Assembly: GCA_001692895.1 (NCBI GenBank)
Contig: KV748183.1
Coordinates: 2,356,001 to 2,420,000 of the forward strand
Reading direction: 5' to 3'
Source: Cenococcum geophilum 1.58
Taxonomy: Eukaryota; Ascomycota; Dothideomycetes; Gloniales; Gloniaceae
DNA: 64,000 nt
This document shows positions 10,664-20,954 of the stretch, piece after piece; within the stretch, counting starts at the first letter, position 1; the number at the start of each line of letters is the position of its first letter. The translations under genes and the position numbers were made by a program. Under the pieces are notes generated by a model that was not told where the DNA came from, made no database searches, and saw only the letters and a program-made list of their open reading frames with translations.

Positions 10664-12333
10664 TCACCGACCGCTTTTTGATTGCATTCGAGAGCCTGAT
10701 ATCGATCCGTGCTCATCGCTTTTTGCTTTGTCCCGCTTCCTAGGCGATCGCTTCGGAGAAATGAACCATGACTTGACTACTACAAGTATCGATGCGCCTA
10801 ACTGGAACGGATATATGCACACAGACCAGAGCGCCTGGACGCAGAACATGAGCACGGAACTGATCCAATTAAGTGCTACTGCTATAACGCCTGACTTTTG
10901 ACTACTTCGAGCAGCTGCTGCTGCCAGTGACAGAGCGTCTTTTAGCCTCACTTCAAGATCGGCAAAACGTGCCTCTGTTTGTATTGATTGGGCTGCTGAT
11001 CGTTTCTCGTACCGTCGAACAGCACGGTTTAAGGCGTCGAGTTGGGGCTGAAGGCTTTCCCGCACACTCGTACTGATCTCGAGAACCTTGTTGTCCTTTA
11101 TTCCGCTGTTTGCCGTGCCATCTGCGAGCCCTGCTTCAACTTCTGCCAGCCGCTTCGAGAGTTCTTGCGCGTCCGTTTTGGCCAACTTCTCGGAAGAGTT
11201 GAGATCAGGCCTGACGATACGTTGCAGGTGGAGCATCCTGGCATGCTTCATCTTGATAAGATGTGAGAATGGACGAAGCTCGGCAGCCATAACGAAGATG
11301 GTGAGGTTGTAGTTCGACACCAACCCTTCCGAAGGTCGCGTGAGCTGCGATCGAATGGCATGGAGAAGATATGCACCAAGAATAGGACCAACGAAGCAAG
11401 CGATCAAGGCGAATATCTCATCCCGCCCAAGTTCACTCGCCGCAGCTTCTTGCGCGGCATTTCGAGGTTTCTCGGCGCTTCCATTGGCCTGCAGAGGATT
11501 TTCTGTTGGTATGGCTTCTGAAGAGGGATTGGCTTTGCCTACTACTTCTTCATCCTCCTCACTTTCTTCCTCAGTTATTGTGCTGTTGTAGGGCCCGGAT
11601 TCAGGTTTGATTACTTGTACTCGTTGTGCAGAATGGTACCAGTCCCTTATTTGCCGTCAGTCAGCGCAGCCTTCCACAAGAAAAGTGCATGTAGTCATAC
11701 CAGGGCGATCTGACACACCAGTTCAGAAACATTGACCCCAAGCCCAAAAGCAATATATCCGTCACAACTGCGCTTCCATTCTGGAATAGCAGCCCTCCAA
11801 TGGCTGGAAGTATTGCGAAAACCAGCGGCGCAGAATGCCAGTGCGATGGTGCCTCTGATGATAATAGTTTTTCCATATCATTTCCTCCAGGTCTTAAGAG
11901 ATTATCCGTAGATGACCGTATCGAGTGACGCGTCTCATCAATGGAAAATTCGGAAAAGACAGAGCTTCGTCTTTGTGGGAGTGGAGGAGTAGGATGCGCT
12001 CCTTCAGAGAAGGTTGAAGCGCGGTTGATCAGCCTTTGTCGGAGTAAAGGGTGTATCTGCGCGCTCGTCGTGCGGCTTTCAGCAGCCGCATAGTCGGCCA
12101 TGGCTGCAATGAGGAAGTGACGATGCCCTTGGTAATGCCGGCTTCGGGATCGCTCCGGCTAGCGGTTACGCGCTCACATATATCGATAGAGAGAGGAGGG
12201 TCCCCATAGGAGGGGGCTGTGGGAAATGATCGCGGTCGTATCAGCTCATCAGCTGTAGGTGGTGTACAGCTGTGTGAACTATTGGTGCTGTTATCCAACC
12301 ATTAAGTCCCTCTGCCGCTTCAGCTTACGTCAT
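10664..12333 (-). CDS. Multi-pass membrane protein with central coiled coil, function unknown
   Basis: Exons 12329-12333, 12178-12287, 11701-12103 and 10664-11645 join in frame (phases 2, 1 and 2) to 499 residues. Donors are GTAAGC, GTGAGC and GTATGA, and all acceptors are AG. The N-terminus is polar, with TADELIRPRSF and a conserved-looking block SAQIHPLLRQRL. Two hydrophobic helices follow (FAILPAIGGLLF, ILLLGLGSMFLNW), then an acidic linker, a third helix (FALIACFVGPILGAYLL), a coiled coil (EKLAKTDAQELSKRLAEVEA onward), and a C-terminal membrane region before a basic tail. I know of similar uncharacterised fungal proteins but cannot assign a function. The five-base start exon and 41-nt first intron are unusual. 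If they are wrong, translation may start at the ATG at 12101, giving 460 residues. Confidence 0.8.
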
Positions 12334-13181
12334 TGGCGGTACTTCCCAAAATATAGGGACAAAGCTCTCAACCCTAGTACTCCTTGATCCCCTCCGTCCT
12401 ATTCATCCATGCAGCATACCAGCATAATACTAACCTCACTATCCTGTAGTTTGAGCCTATCCTCCGGTTCGTGTGCGACGGGGGCAAAGAGAAATGGCGT
12501 TACGCGCCTCAATACTCACCAAAGTCTCCGTAATTATAATAATTGAACACTAGGCTTCAGGCTGATATAAAGGACTCATTAGGTTCTTCGTCATCCTGAG
12601 TACATGTCTAGTGCCCCTATCAATTTCATCTATTGTAAAATGGCCTGTTTTGGGATTTTTCTTATTCAAACCCAAAAACGTCAAGTCCGCTTTTCCCAGG
12701 TTTCAGACTATTGTCTTGTACAAAGGCATCAATCCACTTCTATGGTTCTTCAACTTACTAATACCTAGAACATATATGCAATTTTAATTCGTCTCTTCTG
12801 CTAGCCTGGCCTCGTTCGTGAAAACTTGTGGTTTCAAGTTCAATAGCGCTTTTCGCAGGCGGAGATCTAATTGAAACTATCGAGGCTATTCAGAGTAACA
12901 CTGAATAGGAGCCAACCACATTCGTTGCTCAAAACCAACCAAATCCCTCTACCCAAATTTCCTTCAGTCTGTTTTGTTCATCTTCAACTCTTCTTATTCC
13001 AAGAAGCCATTTCTTTCACTATCAAGCACCGTTCAAGCCATTTGCCATCTAGCAAGCAGGACAACGGACGGATTATCCACTCCAGAAGATATTCGTTGTA
13101 GCCTATCAATCTCTTACACTTCTCTGAACCTCTGTACAGACTCTGCAAGTTGTACTAAGCTTGCCTTCTATCGCCACTACT
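12334..13181. other. Intergenic region / STE3 upstream region
   Basis: This region separates the minus-strand membrane protein from the plus-strand STE3 gene, so it holds two divergent promoters. The stretch just before 13182 is pyrimidine-rich with many CTT/CTC runs, as in fungal 5' leaders. Frames at 12871-13101 and 12974-13669 run partly over STE3 in another frame and show no domain. Confidence 0.45.
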
Positions 13182-14719
13182 ATGGAACCCGTCTCATATC
13201 CACTGTACCCAGAAGCTGTCATTCTCTCTGTTCTCGGAGGCATCACTGTTATCCTTGGAATCCCCCCCTTTACCTGGCATCTCCTCCAACGCAATGTAGC
13301 CGCGACAAGTTTAGTACTCTGGGTCATTCTCCTCAACCTCACCAATTTCATCAATCCAATCCTCTGGCCACGCGACAACGTGCCCGAGTGGTGGAAAGGT
13401 CAGGTTCTCTGCGATATCGAGGTCAGACTCTTTGTCGGCAGTACAGTAGCACTTCCTGGTGCTTTGGCTTGCATCATGCGCAAACTCGCGAGGGTCATGG
13501 ATACGAAGAATATCGTCATGGCTCCGTCAAGAGCTCAAAGAATAAGAGAAGCCGTGTTAGAGATACTCTGGTGCTTTGGCTTCCCAATCCTCCTCATGCT
13601 GATCTACTACATCGTTCAACCGATCCGTTACTTCCTCTGGGGTATATCAGGATGCAATGCCGCTTTTGACAATAGCTGGCCGAGCGTCGTTTTGGTCATG
13701 ATGTGGTCTCCAATAGTTTCTCTGGTTGGTTCATACTACTCTGGTAATATTCCCTGATTTTAATTCTGACTCCTATCAAATCATTCTGACAATTCCAGGC
13801 CTACTTACCTTCCGATTATATCGCTATCGTACCGAGTTTACCCATATAGTCAGATGCCACAAAACCACCAAATCCCGCTTCCTTCGCCTCTTCTCCATGT
13901 CTTTCATTATGATCCTCATCATTCTGCCGGTACAGTTCTACATCCTGTTCAAAAATGTCCAGTTAGTCTCCGCTCCCTATTCTTGGGGCAACGTGCACGG
14001 CCCGAACTGGAATGAGATAATTACTCTCCCAAGCTTTGGGGTTGTTGTCTTTGACCGTTGGATCAGGATAGGCGATGGGTTCTTGGTGTTCTTCGCTTTC
14101 GGCACTGGCGCGGATGCAGGCTCATTGTACAGAAATTGGCTTATAAAACTGAATATGGGGAAGGTGTTCCCATCATTATACCAGAGCCACGACTCGGAAA
14201 GGTCGCGTAAGGGAAGTGGATGGTCTTTGTCTAACAAGGCCAAGAGAGTTTTCAGCCAAAAAGGCTCGCATGGATCGATTTCATCACCAACAACGACGAG
14301 GTCTGCTTCACTGTGAGTGTTATCCAGCTCACCTGCCTCTGGGATACAGCTAATTATGCAGTGTTCCGATCCCCACCACGGATCAACTCCTACCCTCTTC
14401 CAACCCAACAGTCACCAATACTCGCTCTCTCTTCAACCGCCTCTTCGGCCCGAAGTCTCGCGGAACACTGCTTCCGCTTTTCTCGACCAACAATTCCAAA
14501 CCAGTTGTAACTGAGTTCGGTTATCGTGACTCACTATCCACTTCCACAACCCAGTCTAGGCCTCGTATCGGCTCGATCATCACGAACAACACACCTATGA
14601 TCTCCAGCAACGTGTGGGCTGCTGAACCCTCACCTAGAGCACAAGCAGAGCAAAGCAAGGATGAGAATAGGGTAAGAGTTAGGCACGAGATGAGCCGAGA
14701 TAGTAAGATTGCAATTTAG
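13182..14719 (+). CDS. ste3: Ste3-type a-factor pheromone receptor (GPCR)
   Basis: Three exons, 13182-13743, 13799-14312 and 14362-14719, join in frame (phases 1 and 2; introns of 55 and 49 nt) to 477 residues. ATG 13182 is the first in frame; upstream there is only a TTG. The N-terminal part has the seven-helix layout of fungal class-D STE3 receptors: a short exterior N-terminus, helix 1 around EAVILSVLGGITVILGIPPF, then NPILWPRDN, WWKGQVLCDIE, the loop-2 LARVMD, CFGFPILLMLIYYIVQP, LYRYRTEF and FLRLFSMSFIMILIILPVQF. A Ser/Thr-rich cytoplasmic tail of roughly 170 residues follows, spread over exons 2 and 3. In relatives it senses the lipopeptide mating pheromone and signals through a heterotrimeric G protein. 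Intact coding suggests a retained sexual or chemotropic role. Confidence 0.93.
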
Positions 14720-15171
14720 AAGACGATCGAGAGCGTTGCAGAGGCCCTCAGCATCTGAGCATAGTTCGATAACGATATCTCAAAATGCTTCCGGTCCCAT
14801 TTTTCTTTAGAAGCACCTTATGCCACTACCTGAAGCTGGGCTTATCATTGGCTCATCGATCTTTTTATTTCATGTATTGCTGTCATGTCATAAGCTCTGC
14901 AGAATTATCATATCTGCGTAAGAGTATGACCTGATTCGCTATGAATTTGTTAAGGTCATAACTTCCTCTTGGGTAAAACCTTTGTGGGCTATATGCATAG
15001 TCACTCTGGGTCTTGAAGCTGTGAATAATATCTCATTGCTTGTAGCATAATCTATGTAAATCAAATATGCTATAATTACTCTTGAAGTTGAGTGATACTA
15101 AGAAATCATGCACGTGACACCGCAGAAATCGGCCTAAAACTTCCCGAATCCTAAGACAAAACGACACGACT
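14720..15171. other. STE3 3' flank, no gene
   Basis: AT-leaning sequence between the STE3 stop and a MITE. No frame, RNA gene or further repeat was recognised. Confidence 0.5.
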
Positions 15172-15173
15172 TA

Positions 15174-15482
15174 CGGAGGTCCCTAACAAAAGTTCTTGCA
15201 CCTTCCCAATTAGGAAGTTTTAGGAATAATAATACTCATTACTACTTTTATATTTTTATGCATTATCTTACTAAGTATAAATTAAAAATTTGGTAAATTA
15301 TTATTATTATATACAGTATTAGGCTAGTGAATTAATCTTTAAAGTTTGCGTGCCTTAATATACGCCAGGTAGACTCTAGTATGCGCTACGTGGGCTATAA
15401 AATACGCACCTATGCTCGCGTATACGTCAGTTTTAAAACTTCCTAATTAGGAAGGTGCAAGAACTTTTGTTAGGGACCTCCG
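15174..15482. mobile_element. MITE with 49-bp terminal inverted repeats and TA target duplication
   Basis: The arms 15174-15222 and 15434-15482 are inverted copies over 49 bp with a single mismatch. Each begins CGGAGGTCCCTAACAAAAGT. Both ends are bordered by TA (15172-15173 and 15483-15484), the duplication expected of Tc1/mariner-type transposons. The 211-bp interior is AT-rich with no coding capacity, so the element is non-autonomous. The near-identical arms suggest either recent activity or strong pairing. It sits between STE3 and the NmrA-like pseudogene. Confidence 0.88.
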
Positions 15483-15484
15483 TA

Positions 15485-16025
15485 GAACATGCAGCATGCT
15501 ATGTTGAAGGAATCCATACGTCATAGGAGTATGATTGGTCTCGGATTTCCCCTCATCGCAAAGCAACCGGCTACTTTATTTCTTTGGTAGTTCTGCTCAT
15601 ATCACTCTCTAAACCTACCGTCGTATCTCGCAATCGGTGCTTTACTGTCACCGATGCCGAGATGTTACCCATATCATCGTTTCGTATGCGAGATACTTCG
15701 AGTTGGCTTCGTGATCCGCGTTACAGTAGCAGACCGAGTTCCGAATTACTTTATATTCTCGCTTCATGTTATGAGTTGTGTCTCCTGTCGGGGACATTAT
15801 CGAGCTAACTTTCTCACATTATCAAGGCAGAGGTTGACCAGGAATTGCATGTAATGAGAGGCTTAACTCCTATAAATCCAAGTTCTACAACTTCTCAAAA
15901 CCTTAAAGCCGGTCATAAAAGTATTTTTACTATTCAGCTGCTCAGTTCTATTATCTTTGCCCTATATCAACTCGTAAATTTTTCCTAGTTCCCCTAGTAC
16001 TCTCATACACCCACCCGCATTCAAA
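15485..16025. other. Intergenic stretch upstream of the NmrA-like locus
   Basis: Two overlapping plus-strand frames (15584-15808 and 15654-15854) have no recognised domain. The stretch presumably held the promoter of the broken reductase gene. Nothing else was seen. Confidence 0.4.
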
Positions 16026-17105
16026 ATGTCCTCATCCATCCAAAAAGTAACCCTCATCGGCGTATGTCCTTTCCCCTCCCCTCCATCCCGATCTCTCTCA
16101 TTTGCATAGGCCAGCGGTAACCTTGGCCCTCGCATCCTCCATGCGCTCCAAGCCGCCGACCTTACCACAACAATTCTTACACGCCCAACTAGCACCTCCA
16201 CCTTTGACGCTAGCATCAAAGCCCTGAAAGCGTCCTACAGCGACCTTCCCGCACTTAAAGATGCCTTCGCGGGCCAAGATGCCGTAGTGTGCGCGGTGGG
16301 CTTTGAAGGCTATCTAGACCAACTCACACTGATCGATGCCGCCGAAGCCGTCGGCGTGAAGCGCTTCATTCTTTCCGAGTTCGAGAACCATCCAGATCAG
16401 CCTTGCCTGCCGGAACTCAAGCAGATGCTGGAGCCGAAAACGAGGGTCCTAGAGCATGCGAAGGCCAAGGCAGAGAAGAATCCGCAGTTCAGCTGGTCTG
16501 CAGTGACATGTGGGCCGTTTTTCGACTGAGTGAGTACAGCTCTGCGCTTTGCATTCCTTCTCTTTTAACTTCACAATCATTGTGGCGTGTTTTTGGTATT
16601 GACAGCGATGAGAGAATGTGGCTGGCCACATCTATAGTCCCTCGTCACCTTCCCAACGATGGGCTTCATGGTCCCAACTCGCGTCGCCACCATCTACGAT
16701 GCGGGCACCGAGCCCGTCTCCGTGACCTTGATTGCAAAAGTCGGACAAGCCGTCGCCAGTATCCTACTGCACCCGTCCAAGACAGCGAACCGCTTCCTAA
16801 AAATCCAATCCCTGTTAATCACACAGCGCGACCTGTTAGCCGCGTTCGAGGAAATTATAGGCCAGGCGTGAGAGGTTAAATGTGTTGAGACGAAGGACCT
16901 GTTAGCACAGGCGAAGGAAAAACTAGCAAAGGGTGACTTTATTGAGGCGTTTTTAAGAGTCCTGACGGTGCAGCTTTTTGAGGGTGGGGTCGGAAGGACT
17001 GTTGTGATGAGAGTAGAGTCGGATAATGAACTGTTAGGCGTTACGAAGGATGACTTGGGAGAAGTCTTGAGGGGTGCTTTAAGTACTGTCGGTGCGAAGG
17101 CGTGA
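16026..17105 (+). pseudogene. Broken NmrA-like / isoflavone-reductase-like NAD(P)-binding protein
   Basis: The exon layout is 16026-16061, 16110-16529 (or slightly shorter) and 16638-17105. The first junction builds the dinucleotide-binding motif VTLIG/ASGNLGPRIL. Family segments follow: AVVCAVGFEGYLDQLTLIDAA, VKRFILSEF, a GPFFD block, and in the last exon TRVATIYDAGTEPVSVTLI, VGQAVASILLHP and KEKLAKGD. Two in-frame TGA codons interrupt it. One (16527-16529) sits immediately after GPFFD at the exon 2 donor (GTGAGT). The other (16869-16871) follows IIGQA, after which homologous-looking sequence runs on in the same frame to 17103-17105. Relatives usually have Trp at both places, so TGG to TGA is the simple reading. 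The intact protein would be an atypical short-chain reductase. Readthrough or a missed splice remains possible. Confidence 0.7.
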
Positions 17106-17908
17106 GGAGAGTGGGTGGGGGCCGTCTTTCAAGAGTTGTACGTATGAAGTTGCACATGATACTCTGAAAATACTGGAAACTTTGTTCACATAAATCAGAT
17201 TATATTATTGAGATCCAAAGTACAAATAAAGCCATTAGAATGAAGCAACAGTTTTACACAAGTTAGAAGAGCCTATGAGGATGCTCCGGATGATATTCTT
17301 TTGTTGATGAATGGAGATGTGGTTCTCTAGTACCTTGAAATTGAACACCCGGCCTACATATGGCTATGAGAGACCAAGTTGTCTCGAGGATGCAACACAA
17401 TAGAATCGAGTGATGGGCGATATTCCTGCTAAAGGAATGTTAGTACCAGGGTAGCAACAGATAATCACCTGCAGGAGTTCAACATCAAGCTTCTAAGTTT
17501 ATTTCATCACAATATCAGGAAAGGCATTGCGGATAACAGGCTTTATAATTGAAATGCAGTTCATCCTCAGATTGGTAACGAAGGCGTAACTCAAAGGCAA
17601 GCCAAGAGCAAGCCGGTGTTAGAGCTAGCCCAGAAAATTCCAAGTAACTCCCTATGTCCTCGATATGAGATTGACCAGCTCCCCAGTATCCTCCCTGTTT
17701 CATTGCAAATTCATTTCTGCATAATGACCTTTGAGCAGCTCGACCCGTCTCCACCAGACAAAGCTCGACAGTCATGCCGTGACGTAGACATAAAAAGGTA
17801 GAGAGATCGTAAGTTCGCAGGCAAGATTGCACGCCGATGTGAAAAGATGTTGATTTTTGTGATGATGAAGGGTGGCGGAGGGGTCGCTGTGATCGAGAAT
17901 TGAGGCGA
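17106..17908. other. Intergenic stretch, 3' flank of eL41
   Basis: A minus-strand frame of 143 codons (17515-17946) opens here, but it overlaps the eL41 intron and second exon, shows no domain and is best seen as 3' untranslated sequence of that gene. No RNA gene was recognised. Confidence 0.45.
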
Positions 17909-18054
17909 TTACTTGCTGTGAGGACGTTGGTTAAGTTAAAAATCAAAAACCCGATGGGTAGTCAGGTCTGGAAAGCAACATACCTGCGGGCTCTCGTCTT
18001 TCTCCTTTTACGCTTGAGGCGCCGAACTCGCTTCTTTCTCCACTTGGCTCTCAT
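17909..18054 (-). CDS. rpl41: Large-subunit ribosomal protein eL41 (25 residues)
   Basis: Two exons, 17984-18054 and 17909-17915, are separated by a 68-nt intron (donor GTATGT, acceptor CAG). Exon 1 encodes MRAKWRKKR, a single Val, then RRLKRKRRKTRAR, the signature of eL41, the smallest and most basic eukaryotic ribosomal protein. The intron splits the next codon so that exon 2 adds only Ser-Lys and TAA, giving the universal RSK ending. The whole gene has 26 codons, so it is missed by normal ORF length cut-offs. It is a cytosolic 60S component lying at the subunit interface. It is divergent to the FHA kinase, sharing about 400 bp of upstream DNA. Identification is near certain because both the sequence and the C-terminal splice fit. 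Confidence 0.95.
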
Positions 18055-18457
18055 CTTCGATAACTAGATGAACTGGTTCAGGGTTGTGTCAGTGTCAGAT
18101 ATAGAAAAGTGAAAGTTCTCTATCGCCAACAACTTCTATTATTGATGGTTCAAATTGCATTGGAGTTATTACTTAGTGTAGCATGCTATTGAACCTATTC
18201 CATGAGTTGGGAAACGGTTGTGAGTAACTTACATCGTTTTCGAGATGAGTGTCGTATGTTGATGAAAGGTTGAGTTTGCAGCGTCGAGATCAAAGAACTT
18301 GTGCGGAGGCTCGCTTAGAAAATTGAACTAATCCTAAGTTAGACGCCAAGAAGCATCATATCATGATCGAGAAATAACGCCAGAAACGTCCTTTCAGTCA
18401 GCCATGCTGAATGTATTTTCTTCAAAATCTGAATGGGCAAATGCCCGCTGATGGATA
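18055..18457. promoter_or_regulatory. Divergent promoter region between eL41 and the FHA kinase
   Basis: The 403-bp gap lies between two head-to-head genes, so it must carry both promoters unless 5' untranslated introns extend it. No TATA box or named ribosomal-protein promoter motif was identified with confidence. Confidence 0.4.
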
Positions 18458-20954
18458 ATGCATCGAAATCAGGGTGAGGTAGTAGCGTATCTGGAGGTGC
18501 AAGGCGCAGGCACTGGTGAGAAAGGTGAGTAAGGTCTCCTAGTCAATTCAACAATTGGGATGTTAACTAGCTATAGGGAATGTCCATCATATCAAGATTC
18601 ACGGAAATGAAGAGTTCTACCTTGGCAGAAGCCCAGAGTACTGGTATACTGCGAGTTTGATAAATCCTCGTATCTGTATTGACATTTACAGTCGTTTTCG
18701 CTGGTCGGATCCAATCATTTCGAATAGGCATCTACGAATTCATTGCATCCTATATGAAGAGCAGGCGGATTCCGCTATACCACCTCTCGTCTATGTTACA
18801 GATCTGTCAACTAATGGGACGTACCTCAAGAGACCACATGCCAACCAAGCAGGAGTCTCGGCTTCATCTTCATACTGTATGCGTATAGATCAAAAGAATG
18901 GTGCATATCTGCTTAACGATGGAGATCAGCTACGCATTTCCAACTGCGTCACGTTAATATATCACTCAATTATCCAACCACAGCAGGAGGAACTGAGCGA
19001 TACACAAGAACAAGAGGCGCAGGTTTGTCAAAGTGCCGTTTGCGCCTCCGGTAACGTAACTGATCATTTACAGTACTTCAGGTCACGATATGAAATCGGA
19101 AACCGGGTTCTTGGTTCTGGAGGCTACGGCAAGGTGCTTGTAGCGATCCATCGAAAGACTCAACGCCAGCTGGCTTGCAAAATAGTTGATCTCGCTCACA
19201 TATATGCAAACCTGGAAGCTCAAGGATTGCAGCCACCCACCGCACAAAAACACTACGATTTTTATAGCAAGCTTGAAAAAGGCTCCAGAATCCATGACCA
19301 TCCTCTCAGGTATCACGATAGATGGCCCAAAAAGGTTAAAAAGTGCTTTCGCGAGTTTGAAATCGCAAAGAATTTAAGCCATGTGAGATTAGGGCTCAAG
19401 AGTCTCGTTTGTTTTGATTCTAACCTCGTATAGCCGAACATAATCGCAATTGAGAAGGTATTTTGGAGCTCTAATACAGTGTAAGGTTTTCATTTCTGCT
19501 TTTTGATGCCCTCTGACTCAAGAAAGATATATCTTCCAAGAGCTCATCACAGGCGGGGACCTTTTCTCATACATCGAATACAAAGGTGGTCACCTCTGTG
19601 ACGCCAAAGCAGCAGTGATCATGAGGCAAGTTCTCAAAGCTGTCGAGTATCTCCATGGTCAGGATATTGTCCATCGTGATCTTAAGCCGGATAATATCCT
19701 GATGGCCTCGCTCGATGACGGGGCCCGAATCGTGCTCACAGACTTTGGCAACGCCAGATATATCCCACAGTCTAGCGAAGTAGATGACCAGATAGTAGCA
19801 TCGAAGAGACGCATGTTTTCAATGGTTGGCACTTTGGAATACGCCGCACCGTGAGTATATTTTGTTCTGTAATTAACACAACTAATGTCGAGGTAATTAG
19901 GGAGGTCCACAAGCGGAATAAGACAATCCCGAAAGATTACGGGTACTCCAAAAGTGTTGATATGTGGTCCATAGGCTCAATTGCAACTGCTTTACTGACT
20001 GGCGATGTAATATTCACCGACCGCACACATGTAGACTACGAATGCAATCCGCAAGACGTTATCCTAGGCCTTTCCGCGACATGCGATCTCAGTGTTCTGG
20101 ATTTTCATCCCGTATGGCTCACGGTTGGACACCGGCCTAAGGACTTTATAAGAAACCTTCTTGTCCTTGATGAGAGTCGTCGAATGTCTGCTACACAGGC
20201 ACTCGCCCATCCATGGTTCACCAATAAATGCCATGCAGCTGAGTTCGAGGCGCTTTACGACCGCGCAACAAAGGACTGGCGACCCCGTCGGAAAATTTTC
20301 AGAGTTGTGGAACCAATCACTCCAGAAATTACTTCTACTTTAGCTGGCGACGGCTTACCGCGGAGTCTTCTTCGTAACTCGGCAGTTTCACGATATTTTG
20401 CGCCACCCCGTCGCCCTGTTCCTGCTCTAGATATATTGAGTGCTCTGACTGTTTCCCCTACTAAACGAGCTAATACCCCACTTCCTACAATTCAGGAAGA
20501 GTTAGAGATTCCGGATCATCAAACATCAGCTAATGCGCTATCTTTGAGTGATCATGGCCCTTCAGGCACAATCCACCATCTACCAAGGCCAATTGGAGGT
20601 GCAATCGGCGATATATCTCCAGAGCAGCTCGCAATATCCAATCTTATTACCGACTTGACCCTGTTCCATCCAGGCGCACATAGTTCATCTCGTTCGAATG
20701 CCAGTACTCCTCGGAAGCTATTAGAAAATAGATTCCCCAAGGTTGATGCTAACTCAATAGTGGTGCAGCCATGCGGACCCAGCTTAGACACAGTAGCCAA
20801 TGATTCCGCGTCCATTCTTGTTCCAGAGACGCCGGTTCGCAGCACTAAGCGCCGTCTTTCTACGTTCCGTGAGGACATGACTGAATTTGGAGTACATGAC
20901 CAGGCCTCACAAGACGGCGCTGGAAGGTTCGTAATTGCAAAGCAGTATGCATAA
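18458..20954 (+). CDS. FHA-domain serine/threonine protein kinase (Chk2/Mek1-like)
   Basis: Five exons, 18458-18524, 18577-19382, 19434-19480, 19527-19850 and 19901-20954, join in frame (phases 1, 0, 2 and 2) to 765 residues. An additional in-frame 51-nt intron at 19023-19073 is possible and would give 748. An N-terminal FHA domain (about residues 8-130) has the phospho-Thr binding core YLGRS, SNRHLRI and DLSTNGTYLK. The kinase domain starts near residue 194 with GSGGYGKV, then ACKIVDL (ATP Lys), HRDLKPDN (near residue 356), DFGNAR, a long activation loop, GTLEYAAPE and DMWSIGSI. The 300-residue tail is Ser/Thr/Pro rich. FHA plus kinase in this order marks the Cds1/Rad53/Mek1 checkpoint group. 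Which member this is cannot be decided here; Mek1 would be meiotic. Confidence 0.88.

Noticed and set aside
12974-13669. 231-codon frame before and over STE3
   Set aside because: It overlaps the receptor's first exon in another frame and has no ATG or domain support. The STE3 frame has clear transmembrane helices.
16026-17105. Alternative genetic code with TGA read as Trp
   Set aside because: The other genes in the window use TGG for Trp, and several use TGA as a normal stop, so the two TGAs are local lesions or splice problems.
17515-17946. 143-codon minus-strand frame as a protein gene
   Set aside because: It overlaps the eL41 intron and exon 2, shows no domain, and is best explained as 3' untranslated sequence.
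18120-18160. tRNA gene from a GGTTCAAAT-like B box
   Set aside because: No matching A box, acceptor stem or T-run terminator at the right spacing was found.
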